The notes below the pieces were generated by a model that saw only the letters and a program-made list of their open reading frames with translations, did not search any database and was not told where the DNA came from. Below, piece by piece: positions 56,143 to 64,000 of a stretch of DNA of 64,000 nucleotides. The position numbers and the translations under genes were made by a program. Source of the DNA: Pseudomonas sp. BN411 (GTDB taxonomy: Bacteria > Pseudomonadota > Gammaproteobacteria > Pseudomonadales > Pseudomonadaceae). The stretch covers positions 1 to 64,000 of the forward strand of contig NZ_SSOM01000067.1 of assembly GCF_029871235.1 (NCBI RefSeq). The letters run 5' to 3'. Numbering within the stretch: the stretch's first letter is position 1; every line of letters begins with the position of its first letter.

Positions 56143-58107
56143 ATGACAACAACCACAACGTTCTGGCGCCTGGCGAAACTGCCACTGGCTGTCAGCCTCG
56201 CTTCCACGCTTGCAGCTCCGGCATTCGGCGTGACGTTCAACATCGGTGAAATCGAAGGTCAGTTCGACTCTTCGCTGTCCGTGGGGGCCAGTTGGTCGAT
56301 GCGGGGAGCCGACAAGGACCTGATCGGCGTTAACAACGGTGGGGATGGTCTGTCCCAGACCTCCGACGATGGCCACCTGAACTTCAAGAAGGGCGAGACC
56401 TTCTCGAAGATCTTCAAAGGCATCCATGACCTCGAACTGAAATACGGCGATACCGGCGTCTTCGTTCGTGGCAAGTACTGGTACGACTTCGAGCTGAAGG
56501 ACGAGAGCCGTCCGTTCAAGGACATCGAGGAAAGCGGCCGCAAGGAAGGCGCCAAGTCCTCCGGTGCGCAACTGCTCGACGCCTTCGTCTACCACAACTA
56601 CGACATCGCCGACCTGCCGGGCAGCGTACGCCTGGGCAAGCAGGTGGTGAGTTGGGGTGAAAGCACCTTCATCGGCAACAGCATCAACTCGATCAACCCG
56701 GTCGACGTGTCCGCGTTTCGTCGCCCAGGTTCCGAGATCAAGGAAGGCCTGATTCCGGTCAACATGTTCTACGTGTCCCAGAGCCTGACCGACAACCTGT
56801 CGGCCGAAGCCTTCTACCAGATCGAGTGGGACCAGACCGTCATCGACAACTGCGGCACCTTCTTCTCCCAGCCGGACGTGGTGGCGGACGGTTGCGATCG
56901 GAACCTCGCCGTACTCAGCCCCGCCCTCGGCGCGCTGTCTCCTTTCGCAGCTGCTCAAGGCTTCGGGTATGAAACGACTTCCGAAGGTGTGATTGTCCCC
57001 AGGGGCGGGGATCGTGATGCCCGTGACAGCGGCCAATGGGGTACCGCCTTCCGCTACTTCGCCGAGGAGCTTGATACCGAGTTCGGCGCCTACTTCATGA
57101 ACTACCACAGCCGTGCCCCGATCTTCAGCGGCCGCGGTGCTCCGGCTGCCGCTTTTGCCGCCGCGGGCGCGGCGACTCAAGGATTCGCTGCCTCTCAGGT
57201 GGCCGCGCAGTGCGCCGCTCTGGGTGGCGCCTGTGCCAACCCCGCGGTGCTTGCAGCAGTACAGGCGGCGGTGGTGGGCAGCCCTGCCTTCCAACAAGCT
57301 GCCAGGGGGCTGGCATCCGCCACAGTTGCAGGTAATAGCCAGTACTTCATCGAGTACCCGGAAGATATCCAGCTCTTTGGCCTGAGCTTCTCCACCACCC
57401 TGCCCACCGGCACGGCCTGGAGCGGTGAGGTGAGCTATCGCCCCAACGCTCCGGTGCAGCTGAACACCACCGACATTCTGTTTGCCGGCCTCACTCCGCT
57501 GGGTAACCCGAACATATCGGTTCTCTCGGGAAGTCCGGATAGCGATCTCCACGGCTATCGCCGCAAGGAAATCACTCAGTTCCAGACCACCTTCACTCAC
57601 TTCTTCGATCAGGTGATGGGCGCCAGCCGCCTGACCCTGGTGGGCGAAGTCGGTGTCGTTCACGTGGGCGGCCTGGAGAGCACCACCAAGGCCCGTTACG
57701 GCCGCGATCCGGTATTCGGTCCTGGCCCGCTGCCGAACAATACCTGCGTGGCTCTCAATACCGGCACCCTGGGCAGCCCCACGGCTGAAAACGTCAGCAA
57801 GTACTGCGAAGACGACGGCTTCGTCACCAGCACCGCCTGGGGTTATCGCATGCGTGCTGTGTGGGACTACAACGACGTGTTCGCCGGCATCAACCTGAAG
57901 CCGAACATCGCCTGGTCCCACGACGTCGACGGTTACGGTCCGAACGGCCTGTTCACCGAAGACGCCAAGGCCGTGAGCCTGGGTCTGGATGCCGAGTACC
58001 AGAACACCTACACCGCCAGCCTGGCCTACACCGACTTCTTCGGTGGCAAGTACAACACCCTGATTGACCGCGATTTCCTCGCGCTCAGCTTCGGCGTGAA
58101 CTTCTAA
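56143..58107 (+). CDS. DUF1302 outer-membrane protein
   Basis: A 654-residue outer-membrane protein precursor with a signal peptide (hydrophobic stretch LPLAVSLASTLAAPAFG, cleavage near residue 27). The mature sequence begins VTFNIGEIEGQFDSSLSVGA and ends in DFLALSFGVNF, the terminal Phe of a beta barrel. Residues 325-390 form an Ala-rich insertion (AAAFAAAGAATQGFAASQVA) with two cysteines (AAQC and GGAC). It lies 25 nt before the DUF1329 gene. This pair occurs together in Pseudomonas and is linked to uptake or degradation of hydrophobic substrates; the precise role is undetermined. Confidence 0.88.
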   Translation: MTTTTTFWRLAKLPLAVSLASTLAAPAFGVTFNIGEIEGQFDSSLSVGASWSMRGADKDLIGVNNGGDGLSQTSDDGHLNFKKGETFSKIFKGIHDLELKYGDTGVFVRGKYWYDFELKDESRPFKDIEESGRKEGAKSSGAQLLDAFVYHNYDIADLPGSVRLGKQVVSWGESTFIGNSINSINPVDVSAFRRPGSEIKEGLIPVNMFYVSQSLTDNLSAEAFYQIEWDQTVIDNCGTFFSQPDVVADGCDRNLAVLSPALGALSPFAAAQGFGYETTSEGVIVPRGGDRDARDSGQWGTAFRYFAEELDTEFGAYFMNYHSRAPIFSGRGAPAAAFAAAGAATQGFAASQVAAQCAALGGACANPAVLAAVQAAVVGSPAFQQAARGLASATVAGNSQYFIEYPEDIQLFGLSFSTTLPTGTAWSGEVSYRPNAPVQLNTTDILFAGLTPLGNPNISVLSGSPDSDLHGYRRKEITQFQTTFTHFFDQVMGASRLTLVGEVGVVHVGGLESTTKARYGRDPVFGPGPLPNNTCVALNTGTLGSPTAENVSKYCEDDGFVTSTAWGYRMRAVWDYNDVFAGINLKPNIAWSHDVDGYGPNGLFTEDAKAVSLGLDAEYQNTYTASLAYTDFFGGKYNTLIDRDFLALSFGVNF

Positions 58108-58132
58108 GCGGACTGCAATCTTGAGGAAGACG

Positions 58133-59506
58133 ATGAAAATGAAAACAACAAAGAGTCTGCTGCAAACCGGCGCGCTGGCGCTCTCCCTGCTGGCCACCGG
58201 CGTCATGGCGGCCGTATCCGCCGACGAAGCGGCCAAACTGGGCTCCACCCTGACCCCGCTGGGCGCCGAGAAGGCCGGTAACGCCGATGGCTCCATTCCG
58301 GAGTGGACCGGTGGTCTGCCGAAGAATGCCGGCACCGCTGATGCCCGTGGCTTCCTGTCGGACCCCTTCGCCAGTGAGCAGCCGCTGTTCACCATCACCG
58401 CGCAGAACGTCGACCAGTACAAGGACAAGCTGACCCCCGGCCAGCTGGCGATGTTCAAGCGCTACCCCGACACCTACAAGATGCCGGTGTTCAAGACCCA
58501 CCGTACCGCCACCGTTCCGGCCGACGTGCTCGAAGCCACCCAGTACAACGCCACCCACACCAAGCTGGTGGAAGGCGGTAACGGTCTGGAAGACTTCCGC
58601 ACCGCCAACCCCTTCCCGATTCCGAAGGATGGCCTGGAAGCGATCTGGAACCACATCACCCGCTATCGCGGCGGCAGCGTGCGCCGTCTGGTGACTCAGG
58701 CGACCCCGCAGCCGAACGGCTCCTACAGCCTGGTGTACTTCCAGGATGAGTTCACCTTCCGCGACAAGCTGAAGGACTACGACGCGAGCAAGCCGAGCAA
58801 CGTGCTGTTCTACTTCAAGCAGCGCGTGACTGCGCCCTCCCGCCTGGCTGGTAACGTGCTGCTGGTGCACGAGACCCTCAACCAGGTGAAGGAGCCGCGT
58901 CTGGCCTGGCTCTACAACGCCGGTCAGCGTCGCGTGCGCCGTGCACCGCAGGTGTCCTACGACGGTCCGGGTACCGCCGCGGACGGTCTTCGTACTTCCG
59001 ACAACTTCGACATGTACAACGGTGCGCCGGACCGCTACGACTGGAAGCTCGAAGGCAAGAAGGAAATCTACATCCCCTACAACAGCTACAAGCTGGATGG
59101 TCCGAACCTGAAGTACGCCGACATCATCAAGGCCGGCCACATCAACCAGGACCTGACCCGCTACGAGCTGCACCGCGTATGGCACGTGGTAGCGACCCTG
59201 AAGCCGGGCGAGCGCCACATCTACGCCAAGCGTGACTTCTACATCGACGAAGACACCTGGCAGGCCGCCGCCATCGACCACTACGACGGTCGTGGCACCC
59301 TGTGGCGCGTTGCCGAGGCCCATTCCCAGTACTACTACAACCACCAGGTGCCGTGGTACACGCTGGAAAGCCTCTACGACCTGCTGTCCGGCCGTTACCT
59401 GGCGCTGGGCATGAAGAACGAGGAGAAGCAGTCCTACGACTTCAGCTACACCGCTGGCGAAAGCGACTACACCCCGGCGGCCCTGCGCCAGGCGGGCGTT
59501 CGCTGA
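58133..59506 (+). CDS. DUF1329 outer-membrane-associated protein
   Basis: A 457-residue protein with a signal peptide (ALALSLLATGVMAAVSA, cleavage near residues 26-30). The mature domain begins SADEAAKLGSTLTPLGAEKA and has the family pattern SIPEWTGGLP and DRYDWKLEGKKEIYIPYNSY. It looks like a LolA/LolB-type fold with a large lipid-binding pocket. GAGGAAGA lies upstream of ATG 58133. It is coupled with DUF1302 and followed by a terminator. Confidence 0.9.
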   Translation: MKMKTTKSLLQTGALALSLLATGVMAAVSADEAAKLGSTLTPLGAEKAGNADGSIPEWTGGLPKNAGTADARGFLSDPFASEQPLFTITAQNVDQYKDKLTPGQLAMFKRYPDTYKMPVFKTHRTATVPADVLEATQYNATHTKLVEGGNGLEDFRTANPFPIPKDGLEAIWNHITRYRGGSVRRLVTQATPQPNGSYSLVYFQDEFTFRDKLKDYDASKPSNVLFYFKQRVTAPSRLAGNVLLVHETLNQVKEPRLAWLYNAGQRRVRRAPQVSYDGPGTAADGLRTSDNFDMYNGAPDRYDWKLEGKKEIYIPYNSYKLDGPNLKYADIIKAGHINQDLTRYELHRVWHVVATLKPGERHIYAKRDFYIDEDTWQAAAIDHYDGRGTLWRVAEAHSQYYYNHQVPWYTLESLYDLLSGRYLALGMKNEEKQSYDFSYTAGESDYTPAALRQAGVR

Positions 59507-59529
59507 TACACCTGCAACACCTTGTAGTG

Positions 59530-59556
59530 AAGCCGGCCTCCGGGCCGGCTTTTCTT
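59530..59556 (+). terminator. terminator after the DUF1329 gene
   Basis: AAGCCGGCC and GGCCGGCTT flank a 4-nt loop and run into TTTCTTT, 23 nt after the stop. The MalT-like gene must then have its own promoter or depend on read-through. Confidence 0.85.
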
Positions 59557-59659
59557 TGTCTGTACTTCCTTCCCGGCGGGGCTTCTATTGGGTTCCCCGA
59601 ACAGCTAGGCTCGTTCGGGTTTGCGCCTCCGCACGCACAACATTCCTAGAAGCTGGGTG

Positions 59660-62380
59660 ATGACCGTACTGACCAGTTCGCGCTCCGTGACGCCGTCCGC
59701 CCCATTGGCGGATGCGCGTTTCTTCCGCCCGCCGCGCCCCGCCGGCCATGTTCCGCGTCCGCGACTGTGCGAGCGGCTTGCCGATGGCCTCGACGGCCGC
59801 CTGCTGATGCTCAGCGCGCCGGCCGGTTTCGGCAAAAGCTCCCTGGCCATCGAATTCTGCGAAAGCCTGCCCCACGGCTGGCACAGCCTCTGGCTCAGCC
59901 TGAGCCGGCGCGACAGCGATCCGGGCCGTTTCCTCGAACGCCTGCTGGACGGCCTGCGCCAGTTCTATCCGGGGCTGGGCGACGAAGCCATGGGGCACCT
60001 GAAGATGCGCCAGCGGCACCAGCCGTTCGCCTTCGAGCAGTGGCTGGATGGCCTGCTCGACGAAGTTGCCGAACGCCTCGACGCCAACCAGCCACTGCTG
60101 CTGGTGCTGGACGACTACCACCTGGCGCAGAACGCGGTGCTCGACCGCTGCCTGCAATTCCTCCTCAACCACCTGCCCGATGGCTGGGTGCTGCTGGTCA
60201 CCAGCCGCCAGCGTCCGGACTGGCACCTGGCGCGGCTGCGCCTTTCGCGTCACCTGCTGGAGCTCAACGAACAGGACCTGCGCCTGACCGAAGACGAATG
60301 CCTGGCGCTGCTCAGCAGCCAGGGTGCAAGGCTCGAGGGTGAAGAACTGGAAGGTCTGCTGCAGCGCAGCGAAGGCTGGGTCGCTGGCCTGCGCCTGTGG
60401 CTGCTCTCCGGTCAGGACGCACCTGCCGGCGCTGGCATGGAGCAGGTTGCCCGGGGCGACGAAAGCCTGATCCGTGAATACCTGCTGGAAGAAGTCATCG
60501 AGCGCCAGCCGCCGGAGGTGCAGGCGTTCCTCTTCGAGACCGCGCGCTTCGAGCGCTTCTGTGCCGAACTCTGCGATGCCGTGCGCGAGAGCCACGACAG
60601 CGCGGCCATCCTTCGTCACCTGCAGGCCCACCAGATGTTCCTGGTGCCGCTGGACGAACAGGGCCAGTGGTTCCGCTACCACCATCTGTTCTCCGACCTG
60701 CTGCGCACGCGCGGCACCACCAGCCTGGCGCCCTCCGGCATGCACCTGCGGGCCTGCCGTTGGTTCAGCGCGCGCGGCCTGCTGGACGAAGCGGTGGAAC
60801 AGGCGCTGCGCGCCGGCCAGCCCGATGTGGCGGCCTCGCTGGTGCAGAACCTGTCTGAAGAACAACTGCTGGCGAACCAGAACATCGCCATGCTGCTGCG
60901 CTGGAAGATGGACCTGCCCGACAGCCTCCTGTCCAGCACACCACGACTGATCGTGCTCTACAGCCTGGCCCTGGGCTTGGCCTGCCAATTGGACGCGGCG
61001 GAAGAACTGGCCGGCAACCTGGCGCGCTTCCTTCCGGCGCCGGATGCAGCACAACAACGCAGCCTGCTGGTGCAATGGCAGGCAATCAATGGGCTGATCG
61101 CCCGAGGCCGTGGCGACATCGAGCGCGCGGAAAGTTCCTGTACCGAGGCCCTGACTGCGTTGTCGCCGGAAAACTACGGCCAGCGCCATCTCTGCCTATC
61201 CCTGCTGGGCAACATCGCCCTGGTGCGCGGCGATCTCTGGCGCGCCCGCGGCCTCAATCGCGAAGCGCTGGAAATGGCCCAGCGCGGCGCCAATCCTCTG
61301 TTCGAATCCCTGGTTCATTACGACCGTGCCCGTGTCCTGCAGGTGCGGGGCGAAACCCTGCGTGCCCAGGCCGAAGTGCAGCAGGGCCTGGAGTGTCTGC
61401 GCGGTGTGGACGTGCCCAGGGCCTGCGTGGCCCGTGCGCGATTGATGCTCTACCAGGGCTTCCTGCTGTGCATGCGTATGCAGAACCAGGCCGCGCGGGT
61501 CAGCCTGCAGGCCGGCATTGCCGAAGCCCGCGCCTGTCGCGACATCAGCCTGTTGATCGGACACTGTGCCCTGGCCGCACTGGAAGGCCGCGAGGGCCGC
61601 TTCGCCGCCGCCTTTGCGCAGCTGGCCGAGGCCGAGCGGCTGATGCACATCTGGGACGTGCCGCCGGTCTATTACCTGGCCATGATCACCCTGTCCAAGT
61701 GCGAGCTCTGGCTGGCCCAGGGACAGCTGGAGCTGGCCGAGGCCTGGCTGCCGCGTCTGGCGGAAACCTATGCCGGCGAGGGCGCCGCCGCCGCGCCCGA
61801 ATTCCATCCATTGCTGCCGCTGTGCATCGAACAGCAATCAGCCGCGCTGGCCCGTGCCCAGGGCAAGCTCGCAGAGGCCGAGGCGCGACTGCGCACTCTG
61901 CTGGAAAAGGCCGAAGCGCAGGGGATCATGCATGTGGCGCTTGGGGCGCGGCTGCAACTCGTGGGCCTGCTGCGCGCCGGCCGCGAGCGAGAGGCCGCAG
62001 CGCTGCTCGAACGCTCCCTGGAAAGCCTGGAAAGCGGTTCCCTGCTGCCGTATCGCGAGCTGCTGGAGCAGCACCCGCAGTGGCTGCGCGAACAACTGGC
62101 GACGCACTCGCCAGACGATGTGCGGGAACTGCTCGAACTGCTGCCCGGCGCCGACGTTGTGATGCCGGCGGACGCAGGCGCTGCCGAGGCACTGAGTTCA
62201 CGTGAGCTGGCGGTGCTGCAGTTGATCGCCCAGGGCTGTTCGAACCAGGAGATCAGCGATCGCCTGTTCATCTCCCTGCACACGGTGAAGAGTCACGCCC
62301 GCCACATCAACAGCAAGCTGGGCGTAGAGCGCCGGACCCAGGCCGTAGCCCGGGCCAAGGCCCTCGGCCTACTTCGCTGA
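59660..62380 (+). CDS. LuxR-family regulator of the MalT/AlkS type
   Basis: A 906-residue STAND ATPase regulator. The P loop is LSAPAGFGKSSLAIEF (P-loop core at residues 53-60), the sensor-1 region has LLLVLDDYHLAQ, and a TPR-like middle runs from about residue 380 to 830. The C-terminal LuxR helix-turn-helix is at residues 846-905 with LSSRELAVLQLIAQGCSNQE and HTVKSHARHINSKL. Length and layout are as in MalT and AlkS. It lies downstream of an AlkK-like ligase and the DUF1302/DUF1329 pair, so it is the likely activator, with a small ligand as inducer. Start at ATG 59660; GTG 59657 is possible. Confidence 0.9.
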   Translation: MTVLTSSRSVTPSAPLADARFFRPPRPAGHVPRPRLCERLADGLDGRLLMLSAPAGFGKSSLAIEFCESLPHGWHSLWLSLSRRDSDPGRFLERLLDGLRQFYPGLGDEAMGHLKMRQRHQPFAFEQWLDGLLDEVAERLDANQPLLLVLDDYHLAQNAVLDRCLQFLLNHLPDGWVLLVTSRQRPDWHLARLRLSRHLLELNEQDLRLTEDECLALLSSQGARLEGEELEGLLQRSEGWVAGLRLWLLSGQDAPAGAGMEQVARGDESLIREYLLEEVIERQPPEVQAFLFETARFERFCAELCDAVRESHDSAAILRHLQAHQMFLVPLDEQGQWFRYHHLFSDLLRTRGTTSLAPSGMHLRACRWFSARGLLDEAVEQALRAGQPDVAASLVQNLSEEQLLANQNIAMLLRWKMDLPDSLLSSTPRLIVLYSLALGLACQLDAAEELAGNLARFLPAPDAAQQRSLLVQWQAINGLIARGRGDIERAESSCTEALTALSPENYGQRHLCLSLLGNIALVRGDLWRARGLNREALEMAQRGANPLFESLVHYDRARVLQVRGETLRAQAEVQQGLECLRGVDVPRACVARARLMLYQGFLLCMRMQNQAARVSLQAGIAEARACRDISLLIGHCALAALEGREGRFAAAFAQLAEAERLMHIWDVPPVYYLAMITLSKCELWLAQGQLELAEAWLPRLAETYAGEGAAAAPEFHPLLPLCIEQQSAALARAQGKLAEAEARLRTLLEKAEAQGIMHVALGARLQLVGLLRAGREREAAALLERSLESLESGSLLPYRELLEQHPQWLREQLATHSPDDVRELLELLPGADVVMPADAGAAEALSSRELAVLQLIAQGCSNQEISDRLFISLHTVKSHARHINSKLGVERRTQAVARAKALGLLR

Positions 62381-63229
62381 AGCGGCCGGCGGTACCGAGA
62401 GGTCCAACGCCGGTTGGGCCGGCTTGGCTGGTACCGGCCTGGCCAGTTGGGCGTCCACATCCTGCTGGATGCCGACCAGCACCGGCAGCAGGTCGGCCAT
62501 GTTGCCGCGCACTTCGCTGTACTGATGCTTGTCGGCCAGTTCACTCACCCGTGCCAGTAGCTGCCCGCGAATGTCGGCCGGCAGGTGCACGAACAGCTCC
62601 GGCAACTGCTTGGCCAGTTCAGCGCTGTAGAGCACCAGGTCCTCGCGGTTGAACTGGCGCGTCAGGCCCAGGTAATCCAGCGCGCTGGAGGTCAGCATGG
62701 CCGCCGCTGCCTTGGTTTCCTGCAGGCCTTGCAGGCGGATCTGGCTGCTCTGCTCCTTCTCGGAAAGCGTCATCCAGAACTCCACCGTGAGGGTGAAGAG
62801 GATGGCCTGCTGGCGCAGCGAATAGGTCATCAGGCCCAGGGCTTCCGCCCCGTAGGGCTGCTGCGCGGCCTTGAAGTCGAAGTACAGGCGCATCAGCTCC
62901 TTGAGCTGGAACAGCACGTCACGCGCCTCGTTCTGCCGCAGCTCCAGCGGTGCATAGATGTTCAGCTGTGGCTTGAAGTTGTCTTCGCTGACCATGCGCG
63001 TGTAGATCGGGCCGGTGAACTCGCCGCTGCGTCGGGGCAGGGCGTTGACCTGGGTGGTGTCGATTTTCTGCAGGGCCAGGAGCAACTGGTGATAGTCGGC
63101 GCTGACCCAGGGCCGCTGGATGTCCGGGATCTTCTGCCCCAGGTAGAACAGCTCGGCGGCCGGCGTGAACCGCGCGAAAACCAGCAAAAGGATGGCCAGC
63201 GGCAAGAGCAGGGGGCGTGATAGCGTCAT
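62369..63229 (-). CDS. secreted conserved hypothetical protein
   Basis: A 286-residue protein with a Sec signal peptide (LLPLAILLLVFARFTPAA, cleavage near residue 25). The mature part is mainly helical (LQLKELMRLYFDFKAAQQPY-like segments) with no known domain; the C terminus is Pro/Ala-rich (residues 265-286). The ATG at 63229 gives the signal peptide directly; the frame is open to 63424. It overlaps the end of the MalT-like gene by 12 nt in convergent orientation and is divergent from the TetR gene (90 nt). Function unknown. Confidence 0.75.
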   Translation of the reverse strand: MTLSRPLLLPLAILLLVFARFTPAAELFYLGQKIPDIQRPWVSADYHQLLLALQKIDTTQVNALPRRSGEFTGPIYTRMVSEDNFKPQLNIYAPLELRQNEARDVLFQLKELMRLYFDFKAAQQPYGAEALGLMTYSLRQQAILFTLTVEFWMTLSEKEQSSQIRLQGLQETKAAAAMLTSSALDYLGLTRQFNREDLVLYSAELAKQLPELFVHLPADIRGQLLARVSELADKHQYSEVRGNMADLLPVLVGIQQDVDAQLARPVPAKPAQPALDLSVPPAASAK

Positions 63230-63319
63230 CGGTCTGGACAATCCTGCGGGGGAGGGCCGGCCAAGAGTAGCGATGCCGTGCTGCGCCGTCACCCGCGCCT
63301 TGGTTGGGGATGCGGGCCG

Positions 63320-63982
63320 ATGGAAACGAGCGAGCAGGGTGCCGTACGCGCGGTGTTCGAGGACCTGGGGGGCTTCAACGCCGTGCGCCAGCAGGGAGAG
63401 GGTGAAGGACCGCTGGTGGGGCACCTGCTACGGGCCAATATCCAGCTCGCGGCCATCCCGGTGTTCGCCCGCAAGGGCATTGCCGAAACCACGGTGAACG
63501 ACCTGCTGGATGCGGCCAGGGTGTCGCGGCGCACCTTCTACAAATACTTCGCTAACAAGATGGACGTGCTGGAAAGCATCTATCGCACGGCCGTGGTCCT
63601 GCTGCTGGCGCGCTTTCGCGAGATGCAGGGCGATGCCGGCAGCGCCGAGGCCTGGCTACGGGGCATGGTGGCGCGCTTCTTCGACTACCACCTGGCCGTG
63701 GGGCCCATCATCCGCCTGATGCAGGAAGAAGCCCTGCGCGCTGATTCTCCCCTGGCCAGCCATCGCCAGCGTGCCCACGAGGAAATGGGCCGACTGCTCG
63801 CCGAGCGCCTGCACGGCGAGGGCGACGAACGCGATCCGCTGACCTACCGCGCACTGATCTGGGCGATGGAAGCGGCGTCCCTGGAACTGCTGGCCGGTGC
63901 GGCGTCGGCGGCACGGATCGAACACGCCAAGACCGTCCTTGGCGATCTGCTGATTTCGGCGCTTTGTCGACGCTCAACCTAG
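63320..63982 (+). CDS. TetR-family transcriptional regulator
   Basis: A 220-residue one-component regulator. The N-terminal helix-turn-helix is at residues 41-83, with GIAETTVNDLLDAARVSRRT and FYKYFANKMDVLESIYRTAV. The C-terminal ligand domain is unassigned. ATG 63320 is preferred over the start at 63278, but both leave an unusually long N-terminal extension (about 38 residues) before the HTH. It is divergent from the secreted hypothetical gene, a likely target. Confidence 0.87.
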   Translation: METSEQGAVRAVFEDLGGFNAVRQQGEGEGPLVGHLLRANIQLAAIPVFARKGIAETTVNDLLDAARVSRRTFYKYFANKMDVLESIYRTAVVLLLARFREMQGDAGSAEAWLRGMVARFFDYHLAVGPIIRLMQEEALRADSPLASHRQRAHEEMGRLLAERLHGEGDERDPLTYRALIWAMEAASLELLAGAASAARIEHAKTVLGDLLISALCRRST

Positions 63983-64000
63983 GTTGGGCGCGGCAGGCCG

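Noticed and set aside
56059-58458. 799-codon minus-strand open frame opposite the DUF1302 gene
   Set aside because: It is antisense to a signal-peptide-bearing beta-barrel protein and has no plausible ribosome binding site or motif.

Overview
The window is a chromosome segment of a high-GC gamma-proteobacterium, almost certainly Pseudomonas in the broad sense (P. aeruginosa / P. resinovorans-like). From memory, most of the gene order matches the P. aeruginosa PAO1 block around PA4626-PA4679: holD-like gene, rimI and carbonic anhydrase; ychF-pth-rplY-prs-tRNA-Gln-ispE-lolB; hemA-prfA-prmC-moeB-murI; pagL, phrB, a MerR regulator and a DUF523/DUF1722 gene; hemH; uraA-upp-hpt; mqo; a chemoreceptor; lysP-rsmC-hprA. 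Short palindromic repeats of the kind common in Pseudomonas are scattered between genes. I see no complete IS element, prophage, CRISPR array or rRNA operon.

Layout. 0.4-5.8 kb: leuA, the probable DNA polymerase III psi subunit, rimI, beta-carbonic anhydrase, a DMT exporter and an isopropylmalate/isocitrate dehydrogenase-family enzyme, all on +. 5.8-6.9 kb: gene-poor tract with two small ORFs beside tRNA-Met. 7.2-14.1 kb: a minus-strand housekeeping run (ychF, pth, rplY, prs, two identical tRNA-Gln genes, ispE, lolB, a TPR lipoprotein). 14.3-19.6 kb: hemA-prfA-prmC-moeB-murI, tightly coupled, then pagL. 19.7-26.4 kb: a likely light-response cluster (phrB, class II LitR-like MerR regulator, DUF523/DUF1722 protein, FAD oxidoreductase, TIGR01777 epimerase, ferrochelatase). 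26.6-34.0 kb: MFS transporter, uraA-upp, hpt, a WbuC-type cupin, a SulP transporter and two small conserved proteins. 34.4-44.5 kb: mqo, YajG lipoprotein, small membrane protein, acyltransferase, a CPXCG/DUF2007/YedK-like trio, a chemoreceptor, M48 lipoprotein and an epimerase. 44.5-50.3 kb: SnoaL-like protein, TMEM165/GDT1 Mn transporter behind a yybP-ykoY riboswitch, LysP-like permease, rsmC, hprA and a LysE exporter. 50.4-52.4 kb: divergent AraC regulator and MFS transporter. 52.8-64 kb: thiolase divergent from an AlkK-like acyl-CoA ligase, then DUF1302, DUF1329 and a MalT/AlkS-like LuxR regulator, a secreted protein and a TetR regulator.

The strongest leads are: (i) three pairs of TGTACA-like boxes, each pair spaced exactly 18 bp, upstream of the photolyase/LitR operon and between the FAD oxidoreductase and the epimerase-hemH operon, suggesting one light-responsive regulon; (ii) a YedK/HMCES-family protein that lacks the catalytic Cys2 and at least two further active-site residues; (iii) a Mn riboswitch whose last aptamer segment can be captured by a long downstream hairpin; (iv) the acyl-CoA ligase-thiolase-DUF1302-DUF1329-MalT-like set as a candidate uptake and activation system for a hydrophobic acid.
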